Source of the DNA: Marinihelvus sp036351115
GTDB taxonomy: Bacteria; Pseudomonadota; Gammaproteobacteria; Xanthomonadales; SZUA-36
Direction: 5' to 3'
Assembly: GCA_036351115.1 (NCBI GenBank)
Contig: JAZBOL010000044.1
Location: forward strand, 1 to 64,000
DNA length: 64,000 nucleotides
In this document: one piece after another, positions 55,466 through 64,000 of the stretch
Position numbering within the stretch: the stretch's first letter is position 1
Layout of the letters: every line of letters begins with the position of its first letter
The notes under the pieces: model-generated
What the model saw: the letters and a program-made list of their open reading frames with translations, nothing else
Told to the model about the DNA's origin: nothing
Databases searched by the model: none
Position numbers and translations under genes: made by a program

Positions 55466-56842
55466 TCAGACGGCGTCGGACAGGCTCGAGAAGGTGAAGT
55501 CGCGAATCTTCATGGGCGGAATCATGGAGCCGTTGATGCGCACCGGCTTGCCCAGTTCCTCGATGTTGTTCAGCATCACGATGGGCGACTCGTTGAAACG
55601 GAAATTCTTGATCGGGTACTTGATTTCGCCGTCCTCGATGTAGAACGTACCGTCGCGGGTCAGGCCCGTGTACAGCTGCGTCTGCGGGTCCAGCTGGCGG
55701 ATGTACCAGAGACGCGTCACCAGGACACCGCGGCGCGTGTCCCGGATCATCTCTTCGAGGGTCGCGTCGCCGCCTTCCATGATGAGCTGCACGCCGCCGC
55801 CGAAGAGGCCGCCCCCGGTGTAGGGCGTCGGCACGTGCGGGACGCCGGTCTTTTCGGCCCAGTAGCGCGAGTTGGGCAGGGTCTTGACCACGCCCTTGTC
55901 GATCCACACCGTCTTGCCCACCGGGGCGCCTTCACCGGAAAACGCCGGTGTGGGTACCTCCGGGTGCAGGGGGTCGCTCCACACCGTGATGCGCTCGTCG
56001 AACATCTTCTCGCCCACGCGGTTGCGCGGCGCGCCTTCCGGCAACGCCTCGCCTTCCGGCGGCTTTTTGCTCATGAAACTGCGGCCTTCGTCGGCCTGCC
56101 GCTGGCCCATGGCACCGGCCATGTTGGCGAGGAGCGTGACGCTGGCGGCGGGCTCCAGGATGACCGTGTAACGCCCCGGTTCCATCTCCTTCGTCTCCAC
56201 CGATCCCCGGGCTTTCTGGATGGCGATGGCCGAAGCGGCGCCCGTGTCGAGCTTGTCCACGTCGTTGAAGTCGCGGGTGACCCAGCCGGAGCCCCGGCCG
56301 TCTTCCGTCCGGATGGTCACGGTGAAGTCCACGTTCGTGGCCTTGTGATAGGCGAACATGCCCTTGTGGTTGGCGATGGCGCTGAAGCCCCGCGTGTCGT
56401 TCAGGAACCCGGCCGCCACCAGGTCATTCTCCCTGGAGGGGCCGATGCTCGCATCCGCCATCTCGGCGCGTTTTGCCGGGGTCATGGTGGCCGTGGACTC
56501 CTTCCAGGCGTCGACCGTGTCGTACTCTGCCGGCCCGAGCATGGGCATGTGCTCCGGGTTTTCCGGCGCCAGGCGGGCGAGCTCCTCGGAGCGCCGCACC
56601 ACTTTTTCCAGCGAGGCGTCGTCGAACTCGTTGATGGTGGCCGTGCCGGTCTGCTTGCCGAACGACGACTGCACCGCCAGGGTGACGTCGCTCACCTCGC
56701 CGGCCGTGGAGACCGTGTTGCGCGCGTAGCGGATGTTGCCGGCCTCGGAGCCGTCGAGATTGACCCAGCACTCGTCGGCCTGGGAGTAGGACAGTACTTT
56801 CTCCAGCAGCGCCCGGGCTTCCTGTTCCGTGTAAATAGCCAT
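55466..56842 (-). CDS. TldE/PmbA-family protein
   Basis: This 458-residue protein matches the TldE (PmbA) half of the TldD/E peptidase: NIRYARNTVSTAGEVSD in the N-terminal fold, GVLVTRLWYIRQLDPQTQ and VRINGSMIPPMKIRDF near the end. No signal peptide and no HExxxH, as expected for the non-catalytic subunit. If it pairs with the Tat-exported TldD upstream, it would need to be carried along as a complex. It starts 35 bp after that gene. Confidence 0.9.
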   Translation of the reverse strand: MAIYTEQEARALLEKVLSYSQADECWVNLDGSEAGNIRYARNTVSTAGEVSDVTLAVQSSFGKQTGTATINEFDDASLEKVVRRSEELARLAPENPEHMPMLGPAEYDTVDAWKESTATMTPAKRAEMADASIGPSRENDLVAAGFLNDTRGFSAIANHKGMFAYHKATNVDFTVTIRTEDGRGSGWVTRDFNDVDKLDTGAASAIAIQKARGSVETKEMEPGRYTVILEPAASVTLLANMAGAMGQRQADEGRSFMSKKPPEGEALPEGAPRNRVGEKMFDERITVWSDPLHPEVPTPAFSGEGAPVGKTVWIDKGVVKTLPNSRYWAEKTGVPHVPTPYTGGGLFGGGVQLIMEGGDATLEEMIRDTRRGVLVTRLWYIRQLDPQTQLYTGLTRDGTFYIEDGEIKYPIKNFRFNESPIVMLNNIEELGKPVRINGSMIPPMKIRDFTFSSLSDAV

Positions 56843-56877
56843 GCTTGTTTCCTCTGAAATCCTGTTATCCGGGGCGA

Positions 56878-58512
56878 TCAGCCGACCTTGCGGGCCGTGT
56901 TGATCACGTTCACTGCGTTAAAGCGCGTGGTCGGACAGCCGTGGGACACGGCGCTGACCTGTGAGGGCTGGCCCTTACCGTCGAAGAAGGAGCCGCCCAC
57001 GCGGTAATCCGACTCGCCGGCCATGGCCACGCAGGAGTTCCAGAATTCCTGGGTATTGGACTGGTAGGCCACGTCCTCGATCTGGTCAGTGATCTTGCCG
57101 TCCTTGATCTCGTAGAACAGCTGGCCGCCGAACTGGAAGTTGTAGCGCTGCTGATCGATGGAGAAGGAGCCGCGGCCGACGATGTAGATGCCATTCTCGA
57201 CGTCCTTGATGATGTCGTCGGCGCTGAGATCCTCCGTCGGATTCGGCCGCAGGGACACGTTGGGCATGCGCTGGAACTGCACGTCGGCCCAGCTCTGGGA
57301 GTAGCAGCAACCATGGGACTCGTCCTGGTCGATCATGTGCACCTGGTCCCGGATGGCCTGGTAGTTCACCAGGATGCCGTCCTTCACCAGGTCCCATTCC
57401 TTCGTCTTAACCCCCTCGTCGTCGTACTCAACGTAGCCGAGGGAGTGTTTCTGCGTCTTGTCGGCGAAGAGGTTGACGATGTCCGAGCCGTACTGGAAGT
57501 TGCCGCTGCGCCACTTGTCGAGGGTGGCAAAGCTGGTGCCGGCGAAGTTGGCCTCGTAGCCCAGTACGCGGTCGAGCTCCAGCGGGTGGCCGACGGACTC
57601 GTGGATCGTCAGCATGAGGTGGTGCGGGTCGAGCACGAGGTCGTACTTGCCCGGCTCGACGGAGCGCGCCTTGAGCTTGGCCTGGAGCTGCTGGCCGGCT
57701 TCCTTCGCGTCGCGCACCATGTCGTAGGACCAGCGGTAGCCGACGTTGGCCCCCTGCACGTTGATCTGTTCCGCGGGGTCGCCGTCGAGGTACTCGAAGC
57801 CCATGCCCACCGGGTTGCCCAGGCCGCCGCGCTGCTTGAAGCCGGCGGCGCCCACGGCGGTGGCGAAGAAGGGCGCCCACAGCCGGTGCACGTCCTGGTC
57901 GATGTAGGAACCGTCGGTGGAGGCGAAAAACTTCTGTTCGTTCACCTGGAACAGCACGGAGGTGATGAAGTTGGCGCCGTTGTCCAGGGCGGCGTTGTTG
58001 ACCTCCATGAGCAGGTCCACCTTCTCCTTGATCGGCACCTCGAACGCGTTCTTTCGGATCGGCGTCTGCCACTGCACGTCGCCCACGCCGGTGACCGGAG
58101 CGAGTTTGACCGGCTCGGTCTGAAACTTGGAGTTGGCTTTCGCGACGGCGACCGCCTTCTGCGCGGCCTCGGCGATGGCGTCCGGCGTCATGCTCGAGGT
58201 AGCGGCGAAGCCCCAGGTGCCGTTGGCGATCACGCGGACACCGATGCCGGCGGATTCCGTGTTCACAATGTTGTCGACGCGTTTTTCCTGGGCCGTGATG
58301 AACTGGTTCAGGTAGCGGCCGATGCGGGCATCGGCGTAGGTCGCGCCGGCCTTCGTGGCGGCATTCAGGGCGATGTTCGCGAGGTCTTTCTTGGTCGCGA
58401 AGTCCATGCCGGTTTGCACCAGCTCCGATGCGCTCACGATGCGCCCGGTAATGGGCAGCATCAGGCCCGCGGCGCCGATGCCGGTGAGTTTGACGAAGTC
58501 TCGTCTGTCCAT
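56878..58512 (-). CDS. Tat-exported TldD-family metallopeptidase
   Basis: This 544-residue protein has a twin-arginine signal (MDRRDFVKLTGIGAAGLM) and a TldD domain. The metal site HESVGHPLELD starts at His304 with His308, followed by FAGTSFATLDKW. TldD/E normally works in the cytosol on small unfolded peptides such as microcin or CcdA precursors, so a Tat signal is unusual in the classic E. coli system. It is the first gene of the eight-gene minus-strand operon. Confidence 0.93.
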   Translation of the reverse strand: MDRRDFVKLTGIGAAGLMLPITGRIVSASELVQTGMDFATKKDLANIALNAATKAGATYADARIGRYLNQFITAQEKRVDNIVNTESAGIGVRVIANGTWGFAATSSMTPDAIAEAAQKAVAVAKANSKFQTEPVKLAPVTGVGDVQWQTPIRKNAFEVPIKEKVDLLMEVNNAALDNGANFITSVLFQVNEQKFFASTDGSYIDQDVHRLWAPFFATAVGAAGFKQRGGLGNPVGMGFEYLDGDPAEQINVQGANVGYRWSYDMVRDAKEAGQQLQAKLKARSVEPGKYDLVLDPHHLMLTIHESVGHPLELDRVLGYEANFAGTSFATLDKWRSGNFQYGSDIVNLFADKTQKHSLGYVEYDDEGVKTKEWDLVKDGILVNYQAIRDQVHMIDQDESHGCCYSQSWADVQFQRMPNVSLRPNPTEDLSADDIIKDVENGIYIVGRGSFSIDQQRYNFQFGGQLFYEIKDGKITDQIEDVAYQSNTQEFWNSCVAMAGESDYRVGGSFFDGKGQPSQVSAVSHGCPTTRFNAVNVINTARKVG

Positions 58513-58709
58513 GCGTTCTTCCCTCGGGGGTGGATTCTCTGGGGGTGCGCCGCACGAGTTGGCCGGCGCCGGTCGGTCACTTTACTGCAACACGGTGAAA
58601 GCGAGCAAAAGGCTAGGGCTCGGGGAGCCGTCGCGGGAGTGGCGAAGGTCATGGGTCGGCGCGGGGTGTATGGTCCGGCGTGCGCCGAGCACGCCAATGC
58701 CGGCTCGCG

Positions 58710-61400
58710 TCACGGACAGGGCAGAGCGTGCGGAGCGAGGCCGCGTTGCAGCGTCAACGATTCCCCCGTCTCCGCCAGGAAGCCCCGGGCCGAGCCGCAG
58801 CCGTCAAAGCGCCATTCCAGGGGCGGCAGGGGCGTCAGCTCGAGGCCGTCCGGCTCCGGGTCGTCGCCGGCCCCGGGGCTGCCTGGTGCGAAGCGCTCGA
58901 GTCGCAGCGTGTCGCCATCTTCCAGGGCACCCGAGCCCAGGGACCAGGTGGATTGGCCGTCATCATCGAACGCCAGCTCGTAAACGAGGCCCCGGTCTGC
59001 CGCGACCATGTGGAGCAGGAAGGCGCCGGTGGGCAGGCCGTCGCTGGTCCAGAATCCCGATTGCCCGGCCTGAACGCCGGGCGGGTTCCCGCTGCCTGGG
59101 GTGCACGGCAGACCGTCGAGGCCGTTGACCCGCCGGGCGACGCGCTGCACAGCCCGCCGCGGTGCACGATCGGCCCGCAGGTCGATGCGCAGCGTGTTGC
59201 AGTCCTGGAGTGTGAACGCGAAGCTGCCCCATGCCTCACCATCACCGCCGTCGTCGCGGCCAAAGGCCACCAGTCTTCCAGCCAGCAGGTTGCCGCTGCG
59301 CCGGGCCAGGCCCGACAGCCAGCGGGGCGCTCCGTGGTCGTCGTAGGTCAGCCAGTGCACCAGGGCCGAGTCGCCGGTTCGTGCGATCACGCTCCAGCCT
59401 TCCCCCTCCCGGCCTCGCACGGCCCAGCTGCCGCTGAACGCCGCGAGTCCTTCGGGCGCCGCAGTGGGCAGCAGGGGATGGCGCGCGATGTGGTCGTCGG
59501 GCAGGCCGTCGAAATGGCGCGCAGCTTTCCGCCAGGCATCCAGGCCGATCACGGCGCCCATGAGGCGACCCGGGATGTCGTCCGCCGTGGGGTGAATGCC
59601 GCCATAGATCCGCGACAGCCCGCTCTCGTCCGCGGCGTCGCGATAGGTGGCCCACTGCAGGGTGATGTCCACGCTGGGACCCCGCTCGAACACGAGGAAT
59701 TCGTTGGCCGGCGCCGGGAATTCACCGAGCCCGCCGGGGAAATAGGCGGAGCCGGTGAAGGCCTCGAGCAACTCCGCCGCGGCGCGGCTGTAGGTGCTGT
59801 GCCCGGACACGTAGCCGGCGAAGGGCGGGGTGACGAAACTCGGCCGCTGGTAGGGCCACCAGTTCTCGGCAAGGATCCATCCCACGCGCGCCACGTCCAC
59901 CGCCGGGTCCTCGATGAAATCCGGGCCGCGCCAGGCATGGACGGCGATCTTGCCCAGGTGCTCGCGCTGATCGCCCACCAGGTGGGCATGCCGCTCGCCG
60001 GGCCGGCTGCTGGCCGAGGTGATGACCTCGATGCGGCCCGGGCGCAGGGGAATCCCGGCGGGGTGGTAGGACGGACCGGCGGGATCGCTGCTCTGGCCCC
60101 GGTCGGCCATGGCGCGGATGGCGGAGACCGGCCGGATAAAGTCGTACCTGCCCTTGACGCCCCAGGCGGATACCGCCGCATCGTGCATGGCGCCGCCCAG
60201 GGCGAAATGCAGTTTCACGTCCCACTCCAGCGCGTCGACGACCGCGCCGCGACCGGCGATGCGGCGGTCGAGCATCGGGTGGTCGCTCACCCCGTTGGCG
60301 ATGGTGAACCAGTGGCCGGGCGGGGTTTCCGAGTCGGGGCCGTCAGCCCAGAACTCGGCGAGGACCCGGTAGTAGTCGCCGGCGGGAACGCGCTGGGGCG
60401 TGTAGGGCCGCCCCGTGGCCGGGTTGAAGGGGTGGCCGCGCACGCCGAGAAAGGCCAGGGGGCCGTTGCCGTTGGTGGCCGGGGAGATGTCGATGGTCTC
60501 GCCCTGGGCCGGGTCGAGGAGGCCGCTCCATTCCACGACCTGGGCGAAGCCGTCCTTGTAGGCCTGGTCGCCGGGGCCGCCGAGCTGCGGCGGCGCGCCC
60601 GGGTCATGGAAGGTCCAGTAGTCGAAGCCGTCACGGCGGGCGATTTCCAGGTCGGCGGGATCGAGGGCGAAGGCCGTGACCTGCCCCCACTCCGGCGACA
60701 GGAACTCCGGGAATCCGGCCGAGACCGGGTTGCCGGCCTGGTCGAGAAAGAAGGGCAGCTGCAGCGGCTGGTAGCGGTTGGGGTCCTGCAGGTCCGGATT
60801 GCCCGGGTCGTTCATCACCAGCGGTGGGTTGACGGACTCGTAGAAGCGGTTGGCGTAGTCATTGCGCTCGTTGGCATTGTCCTGCGCACCCAGCGCCAGG
60901 TAGGCCGCCGCAATGCGGTTGCCCAGGGCGGCCGGGGAGTCGCCGGTGGTGTCCGTGAACGACGGGTCCAGGCCGAGGCTGAGAAAGCGTTCATCCAGGG
61001 CGCGCAGCGTCACCACCGCCCCGGGCGATGCGCGAAAGCGCCAGCGCAGAATTCGGTAAGCGGCATGGGAGATGGCGGTTTCCCGGGCCGCGGCCAGCGC
61101 TTCCGGGGCATTGTCCGCGGCGTGTTTCTCGAGCACGAGCCAGCCCCGGGCGTGCGGGTCGTAGGCGGCCCAGGCATCCCACGCGGCGGCGGACACGTGA
61201 AAGAGGTTCCGCGCATGCACGGTGGGCCGCGCGAAGTCCCGGCGGATGGCCGCGAGCATTTCCTCATTCCACTGGCGCGCGACCGAGGCGTCAGCCGGTA
61301 TGTCCGATGCCGCCCGGGTATGCTGCACCAGCAACAGGCCCGCGAGGAGCAGGCTCAGGCAGAGCAGGTGCCGAATTGGGTGAGTGGGGCGATCGATCAT
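58710..61400 (-). CDS. Exported vanadium-dependent haloperoxidase-like phosphatase
   Basis: This 896-residue protein starts at 61400 with a signal peptide (HLLCLSLLLAGLLLVQHTRA). The vanadate/phosphate pocket is complete: KGRYDFIRP (K-x6-RP), GYVSGHSTYSRAA (SGH) and LSRIYGGIHPTADD (SR-x3-G-x-H-x3-D). It could be a haloperoxidase or an acid phosphatase of the same superfamily. From about residue 640 it carries two copies of a beta module (EGEGWSVIARTGDSALVHW and TGAFLLHMVAADRGLVYE) also seen in the divergent neighbour. Confidence 0.9.
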   Translation of the reverse strand: MIDRPTHPIRHLLCLSLLLAGLLLVQHTRAASDIPADASVARQWNEEMLAAIRRDFARPTVHARNLFHVSAAAWDAWAAYDPHARGWLVLEKHAADNAPEALAAARETAISHAAYRILRWRFRASPGAVVTLRALDERFLSLGLDPSFTDTTGDSPAALGNRIAAAYLALGAQDNANERNDYANRFYESVNPPLVMNDPGNPDLQDPNRYQPLQLPFFLDQAGNPVSAGFPEFLSPEWGQVTAFALDPADLEIARRDGFDYWTFHDPGAPPQLGGPGDQAYKDGFAQVVEWSGLLDPAQGETIDISPATNGNGPLAFLGVRGHPFNPATGRPYTPQRVPAGDYYRVLAEFWADGPDSETPPGHWFTIANGVSDHPMLDRRIAGRGAVVDALEWDVKLHFALGGAMHDAAVSAWGVKGRYDFIRPVSAIRAMADRGQSSDPAGPSYHPAGIPLRPGRIEVITSASSRPGERHAHLVGDQREHLGKIAVHAWRGPDFIEDPAVDVARVGWILAENWWPYQRPSFVTPPFAGYVSGHSTYSRAAAELLEAFTGSAYFPGGLGEFPAPANEFLVFERGPSVDITLQWATYRDAADESGLSRIYGGIHPTADDIPGRLMGAVIGLDAWRKAARHFDGLPDDHIARHPLLPTAAPEGLAAFSGSWAVRGREGEGWSVIARTGDSALVHWLTYDDHGAPRWLSGLARRSGNLLAGRLVAFGRDDGGDGEAWGSFAFTLQDCNTLRIDLRADRAPRRAVQRVARRVNGLDGLPCTPGSGNPPGVQAGQSGFWTSDGLPTGAFLLHMVAADRGLVYELAFDDDGQSTWSLGSGALEDGDTLRLERFAPGSPGAGDDPEPDGLELTPLPPLEWRFDGCGSARGFLAETGESLTLQRGLAPHALPCP

Positions 61401-61662
61401 GGGACACGTCACGGGTCGGGCGGCAGGCCGGTCACGCCGGGTACGGCCAATAGCTGGCTTCGGAAACTCCCACCCCGGCCCACCGTGGTGCGCCGGTTCC
61501 AGCTTAGGCGATTCGATGCTTTCCGTGAAGCCCCGACGGCCGGGGCTGCGGATGATTACGATTGCAACCGGCCCGGCGCCGTTGTCGGAAGGGCTCAGGG
61601 GGTTCACAATGGTGCCATGGCGGGGAAACGCCCGCTGCAAGCCCTCGCCAGGCCATCGAACC

Positions 61663-64000
61663 ATGTACGCACCGCGATCCCGCAAGCCGCTTCTGCTCTT
61701 CACGTCACTGCTCGTCGCCGTGTCCGTGAACGCGGTGGCGCAGGCGCCGCCGGCGTTCGTCGACGTCTCCGACGAGGCGAACGCCGGCTGGCCGCACGAC
61801 ATCGCCCTGCCCTACGAAAATCCCGCCGAGCTCTCGACCCCGCTGCAGATGAGCGGTGGCGTGGCCGCCGGAGACGTGGACAACGACGGCGACACGGACC
61901 TGTACCTGGTTACCGGCGGCGCCCACCCGAACCGCCTGCTGATCAATGACGGCGAAGGCCGTTTCACCGATGAAGGTGCGGTCCGGGGCGTGGCCATGCC
62001 GGGCCTGGAGTCCACCGCGCCGCTGTTCGCCGATCTCGATGCGGACGGCCATCTCGACCTTGTGGTGGGTGGCATCTCCGGGACCGGGCTGAAGCTCTTC
62101 CGCAACACCGGTGGCGGCGTCTTCGAACTGGATCCCACGAGCGGCGGCATCACCCAGGACACGCTGCTGCAGAACGACATGTCCATCGCTGCCGGCGATC
62201 CGGACGGGGACGGGGACCTGGACCTGTATATCGGGCACTGGGGCGCCGCGGACCGGACAACCCACTTCTGGATCAACACGGGCAACGGCACCTTCGTACC
62301 CGGGGACCAGCTCGCCGGCGTGGGTGGGATCTACGCCCTGCTGGACTGGTCTTTCGCGCCGAGTTTCGTGGACGTGAATGGAGACGGCCGGCAGGACCTG
62401 CTGGTCACCAGCGATTTCGAAACCAGCCACACGCTGATCAACCTCGACGGGATCCGCTTCGAAAACCGCAACCTGGGTGTCATCGACGACAAGTCCGGCA
62501 TGGGCTCGGCGCCCGGTGATTTCGACAACGACGGTGACGTGGACTGGTTCGTGAGCTCGATCTTCTACACCAACCCGATCCCGGACCATGGCAACCGGCT
62601 CTACCGCAATGACGGCGAGGGCAACTTCACGGACGCCACCGATGAAGCCGGCGTGCGTGACGGAGCCTGGGGCTGGAGCGCCTGCGCCGCGGATTTCGAC
62701 AACAACGGCGCCCTGGACATCTACCACGTCAACGGCATGCCCTTCACCCAGCCGCCGGCGGAGGACTTCACCCGGGACCGGTCCCGCCTGTTCATGAATC
62801 GGGGAGACGGGACTTTTGACGCCTTCGATACCGGCCTGGTGGCCGAAGACCGCCAGGGCCGGGGCGTGGTCTGCTTCGATGCGGACGGCGACGGGGACCT
62901 CGATATCTTCAGCGCGAATTCCTTCGGCGAGAGCACGCTGTACCGCAACACGCGGGATCCGGTGGCCGCCGGGGACTGGCTGCAGGTGGAACTGCTCGGG
63001 GAAGTGAACAACCCCGCGGCGGTCGGCGCGGTGATTCGCGTCATCACCGGGGACGTGACCCAGACCCGGGAAGTGACCAGCGGGAGCAACTACCAGTCAC
63101 AGAATCCACTCGTGCAGCACTTCGGCCTGGGCGGCGCCCGGACCATCGATCGCCTCGAGGTCACCTGGCCCCACGGTGGCGTGACGGTGCTGGAAGACGT
63201 GTCGACCAACCAGCGCCTGGTGCTCTCGGCTGCCGACGCGGACATCGAGCCCCTGGTCATCCAGCCCGGCATGACCTCCGCCTGGTACGACCTCGACCGC
63301 AACGGGGAGGGTTTCCTGCTCGAGGTCCTTCCCGGCGGGGCCGCGGTGGTTTACTGGTTCACTTATGACGGGCAGGGCAACCAGGACTGGTACATCGCCC
63401 TGGGGCAGGTCAGGGGCCGCCGCGTCCTGTTCCCGGAACTGCTGCGGGTCTCGGGCGGGGAATTCGGCCCGGGTTTCGACCCGGACGACGTCACGCGCGA
63501 CATCGTGGGGACCGCGGCCTTTACCTGGACCGAGTGCGGCGCCGGATTCATGGACTGGACGCTGACACCGGGCCTGGCGGCGCAGGCCTTCGGACGGCAG
63601 CGCCTGGCGCGTGTGGCGCACGTCGGCGGCGTGGGGTGTCTCAACCCCGGCGAGCCGCCGCCGCCCCAGATCGGCACGCCGCCGCCGGACAACGCGGGGC
63701 TGACCGGTTCGTGGTTCGACCCGACCCACAACGGCGAGGGTTACGTGCTGCAGATACTCGCCGACGGGCGCCCCCTGGTGTACTGGTTCAGCTTCGATAC
63801 GGCGCAGAACCGGCGCTGGTTCTTTGGGGTGGGTGAGACGGATGGCGGCATTTTGACGTTTGAGTCCATGAGCACCTCTGCCGGCGGCCTCTTCGGGCAG
63901 GCCTTCGACCCGGGGCATGTTTCCTTCCCCGACTGGGGGTCCCTGGAGCTCGAACTGACATGTGACGGAGGGACCGCTCGGTGGACCGCCCGCGAGACCG
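61663..64000 (+). CDS. Exported FG-GAP/ASPIC-UnbV protein, incomplete at the window end
   Basis: This frame is open from the ATG at 61663 to the last base (779 codons). After a signal peptide (LLLFTSLLVAVSVNAVAQ) come about seven FG-GAP/VCBS repeats with DxDxDGDxD calcium loops (DVDNDGDTDL, DPDGDGDLDL, DVNGDGRQDL, DFDNDGDVDW), then an ASPIC/UnbV domain (QHFGLGGARTIDRLEVTWP). Two copies of a beta module follow (NGEGFLLEVLPGGAAVVYW near 63269, NGEGYVLQILADGRPLVYW near 63700). It is probably a cell-surface or secreted calcium-binding beta-propeller. The end is cut by the window. Confidence 0.9.
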   Translation, partial: MYAPRSRKPLLLFTSLLVAVSVNAVAQAPPAFVDVSDEANAGWPHDIALPYENPAELSTPLQMSGGVAAGDVDNDGDTDLYLVTGGAHPNRLLINDGEGRFTDEGAVRGVAMPGLESTAPLFADLDADGHLDLVVGGISGTGLKLFRNTGGGVFELDPTSGGITQDTLLQNDMSIAAGDPDGDGDLDLYIGHWGAADRTTHFWINTGNGTFVPGDQLAGVGGIYALLDWSFAPSFVDVNGDGRQDLLVTSDFETSHTLINLDGIRFENRNLGVIDDKSGMGSAPGDFDNDGDVDWFVSSIFYTNPIPDHGNRLYRNDGEGNFTDATDEAGVRDGAWGWSACAADFDNNGALDIYHVNGMPFTQPPAEDFTRDRSRLFMNRGDGTFDAFDTGLVAEDRQGRGVVCFDADGDGDLDIFSANSFGESTLYRNTRDPVAAGDWLQVELLGEVNNPAAVGAVIRVITGDVTQTREVTSGSNYQSQNPLVQHFGLGGARTIDRLEVTWPHGGVTVLEDVSTNQRLVLSAADADIEPLVIQPGMTSAWYDLDRNGEGFLLEVLPGGAAVVYWFTYDGQGNQDWYIALGQVRGRRVLFPELLRVSGGEFGPGFDPDDVTRDIVGTAAFTWTECGAGFMDWTLTPGLAAQAFGRQRLARVAHVGGVGCLNPGEPPPPQIGTPPPDNAGLTGSWFDPTHNGEGYVLQILADGRPLVYWFSFDTAQNRRWFFGVGETDGGILTFESMSTSAGGLFGQAFDPGHVSFPDWGSLELELTCDGGTARWTARET

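Noticed and set aside
58680..61949. A 1,089-codon plus-strand frame over the haloperoxidase gene
   Set aside because: The minus-strand gene has complete active-site motifs and a signal peptide; the antisense frame has none.

Overview
The window is about 64 kb of high-GC chromosomal DNA from a Gram-negative bacterium, most likely a gammaproteobacterium near Wenzhouxiangella, Lysobacter or the Chromatiales. The grounds are a high-potential iron-sulfur protein next to ubiG, grxC and rimK, Tat- and lipobox-bearing exported proteins, a CusA/CzcA-type efflux set with a DUF3240 gene, and two TolB/TPR membrane proteins of a type common in that group. The taxonomic placement is inference. I found no rRNA, tRNA, phage, transposase or CRISPR array. 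Almost the whole window is coding, with many 1-14 bp gene overlaps and frequent GTG or TTG starts.

Layout. 0-6.4 kb: a membrane protein of unknown function, a TolB/TPR protein, a type II toxin-antitoxin pair, a cytochrome b561-like protein, a membrane-tethered LuxR-type regulator, a winged-helix regulator divergent from a CPBP protease with a repeated operator between them, and a thioesterase. 6.6-12.3 kb: a TolC / adaptor / RND pump / DUF3240 metal-efflux operon. 12.4-17.8 kb: a BON-LysM protein, a Ser/Thr kinase with TPRs overlapping its ECF sigma factor, a PfpI/DJ-1 protein and a CBS protein, ending in a hairpin terminator. 17.8-28.6 kb: a nucleoside transporter, a lipoprotein amidohydrolase, a second TolB/TPR paralogue, small membrane proteins, two tandem exported ureohydrolases (one with its metal site destroyed), YedI and glutaredoxin. 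28.8-37.8 kb: an S9 peptidase, an outer-membrane barrel candidate, a broken cytochrome c, a DUF1223 protein, a RimB-like / desuccinylase-like / RimK operon, an M20 peptidase and a DUF4136 lipoprotein. 37.8-47.2 kb: a curved AT-rich spacer, then a YgjP-like protease, HiPIP, UbiG, sirtuin, PsuG, RraA-like and several small exported proteins, including a cytochrome c.

47.2-58.5 kb is one eight-gene minus-strand operon. It runs from a Tat-exported TldD and a leaderless TldE through DUF4159, MoxR ATPase, DUF58 and BatA proteins to two large membrane proteins. It looks like a dedicated envelope assembly or peptide-processing system. 61.4 kb to the end holds a vanadium haloperoxidase and a divergent FG-GAP/ASPIC protein that runs off the window; both carry the same unnamed C-terminal beta module.

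The most unusual non-coding signal is a pair of 23-bp tandem-repeat arrays at about 19.1 kb and 31.9 kb. Each unit starts with a fixed TGGCTATAG core and combines two different palindromes. Other candidates worth a second look are the exported TldD/TldE-MoxR operon, the paired active and degenerate ureohydrolases, the shared beta module, and the phased A-tract DNA.
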